A stretch of 5,249 nucleotides of DNA from the NCBI GenBank assembly GCA_002327885.1, contig DCUS01000248.1:1739-6987 (forward strand). The letters are read 5' to 3'. Positions 5,108-5,249 of this stretch are shown one piece after another. This DNA is from Syntrophaceae bacterium UBA2208 (GTDB lineage Bacteria; Desulfobacterota; BSN033; UBA1163). The notes beneath the pieces were generated by a model. That model saw only the letters and a list, made by a program, of their open reading frames with translations. It was not told where the DNA came from and searched no databases. The position numbers were made by a program, and so were the translations under genes. Numbering within the stretch: position 1 is the stretch's first letter; each line of letters opens with the position of its first letter.

Positions 5108-5233
5108 TCATGCCAATCTATCTCACGCTTCCAAAACCAAGCGGCGGATGCGGTATTCGCCATATTGCTTCTCTTCCTTTTCTTTGAGGACGCGGAGGGT
5201 TTCGCCGGGGAAATCCCAAAAAATAATGATTAT
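5108..5233 (-). pseudogene. Repeated mini-ORF, copy 3 (nonsense-truncated)
   Basis: This frame matches the mini-ORF at 1520-1651: WDFPGETLRVLK, EEKQYGEYRIRR and LVLEA. The next codon, Trp in the other copies, is TGA (5123-5125). Reading through it gives D-R-L-A and a second TGA at 5108-5110, so the ancestral end was probably EAWDRLA. As in copy 2, there is no in-frame ATG, GTG or TTG, and two in-frame TAGs precede it. It lies 77 bases upstream of the TIGR04255 start. Confidence 0.5.
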
Positions 5234-5249
5234 CTATTCCTACTCATCC
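5119..5249. repeat. Direct repeat, right copy (cut by window edge)
   Basis: It aligns without gaps to 1537-1667 in the same orientation, with about 10 mismatches counted by eye. The match runs to the last base of the window, so the repeat is probably longer than seen. Between the copies lie the 218-residue gene, the HEPN-MNT pair and the TIGR04255/PIN operon. Confidence 0.85.
5240..5249 (-). CDS. Possible 3' end of a second 218-residue-family gene (off window)
   Basis: The last ten bases read, on the minus strand, G-GAT-GAG-TAG. This is identical in sequence and in position relative to the repeat to the Asp-Glu-stop end of the 218-residue gene at 1658. Since the repeat continues to the edge, another member of that gene family may end here. 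Only two codons and the stop are visible. Confidence 0.3.

Noticed and set aside
745..5249. Integron cassette array, with the mini-ORF repeat acting as attC sites
   Set aside because: The repeats show protein-like third-position variation, no conserved GTTRRRY/RYYYAAC core pairs at their ends, and no integrase gene is present. All copies also carry the end of an upstream gene or ORF, unlike attC.
745..5249. CRISPR array
   Set aside because: Only three copies with kilobase spacing, no short regular spacers and no cas genes.

Overview
The window reads as an accessory island of a bacterial chromosome, rich in toxin-antitoxin-like genes. Every supported gene lies on the minus strand, so the biological order runs from high to low coordinates. 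The organism cannot be named. The moderate GC content, clear purine-rich Shine-Dalgarno sites and the combination of DUF5647, DUF7718, HEPN/MNT, PIN and TIGR04255 families suggest an environmental, probably anaerobic bacterium such as a desulfobacterial lineage. That assignment is inference from family memory only. No transposase, integrase, phage gene, tRNA, rRNA or CRISPR array is visible.

Layout in the direction of transcription. (1) At the right edge (5119-5249) is a degenerate copy of a repeated mini-ORF, preceded by what look like the last codons of an off-window gene. (2) A tight three-gene operon follows: a TIGR04255-family protein (5031-4288), a small antitoxin-like protein (4291-3923) and a PIN-domain ribonuclease (3926-3501). 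The genes overlap by 4 bases at both junctions, and an inverted repeat sits next to the -10-like element. (3) A 342-base stretch (3159-3500) has no confident gene but holds a 42-residue small ORF with a good ribosome binding site and an apparent coding relic. (4) A MNT nucleotidyltransferase (3149-2832) and HEPN protein (2842-2450) form a classic minimal toxin-antitoxin pair. (5) A 218-residue protein (2314-1658) has an OB-like N-terminus and a cysteine-rich C-terminus. (6) A second mini-ORF copy lies at 1651-1520. (7) A DUF7718-DUF5647 gene pair occupies 1465-894. (8) A third mini-ORF copy (864-745) precedes (9) a second, diverged DUF7718-DUF5647 pair (655-82). (10) A strong hairpin sits at 1-36, downstream of the last gene.

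The most striking structure is the mini-ORF repeat punctuating the array. Three copies, all in the same orientation, encode variants of one peptide (FPG..., RVLK..KEEKQ, GEYR..., LVLEAWD.L). Two of them differ mainly by synonymous codon changes, which argues for coding constraint. Two copies form about 131-base direct repeats that bracket a 3.58-kb segment with both recognisable toxin-antitoxin systems. The duplicated DUF7718-DUF5647 pair and the three-gene TIGR04255/PIN operon are the best candidates for an undescribed system. Their functions cannot be read from the sequence alone.
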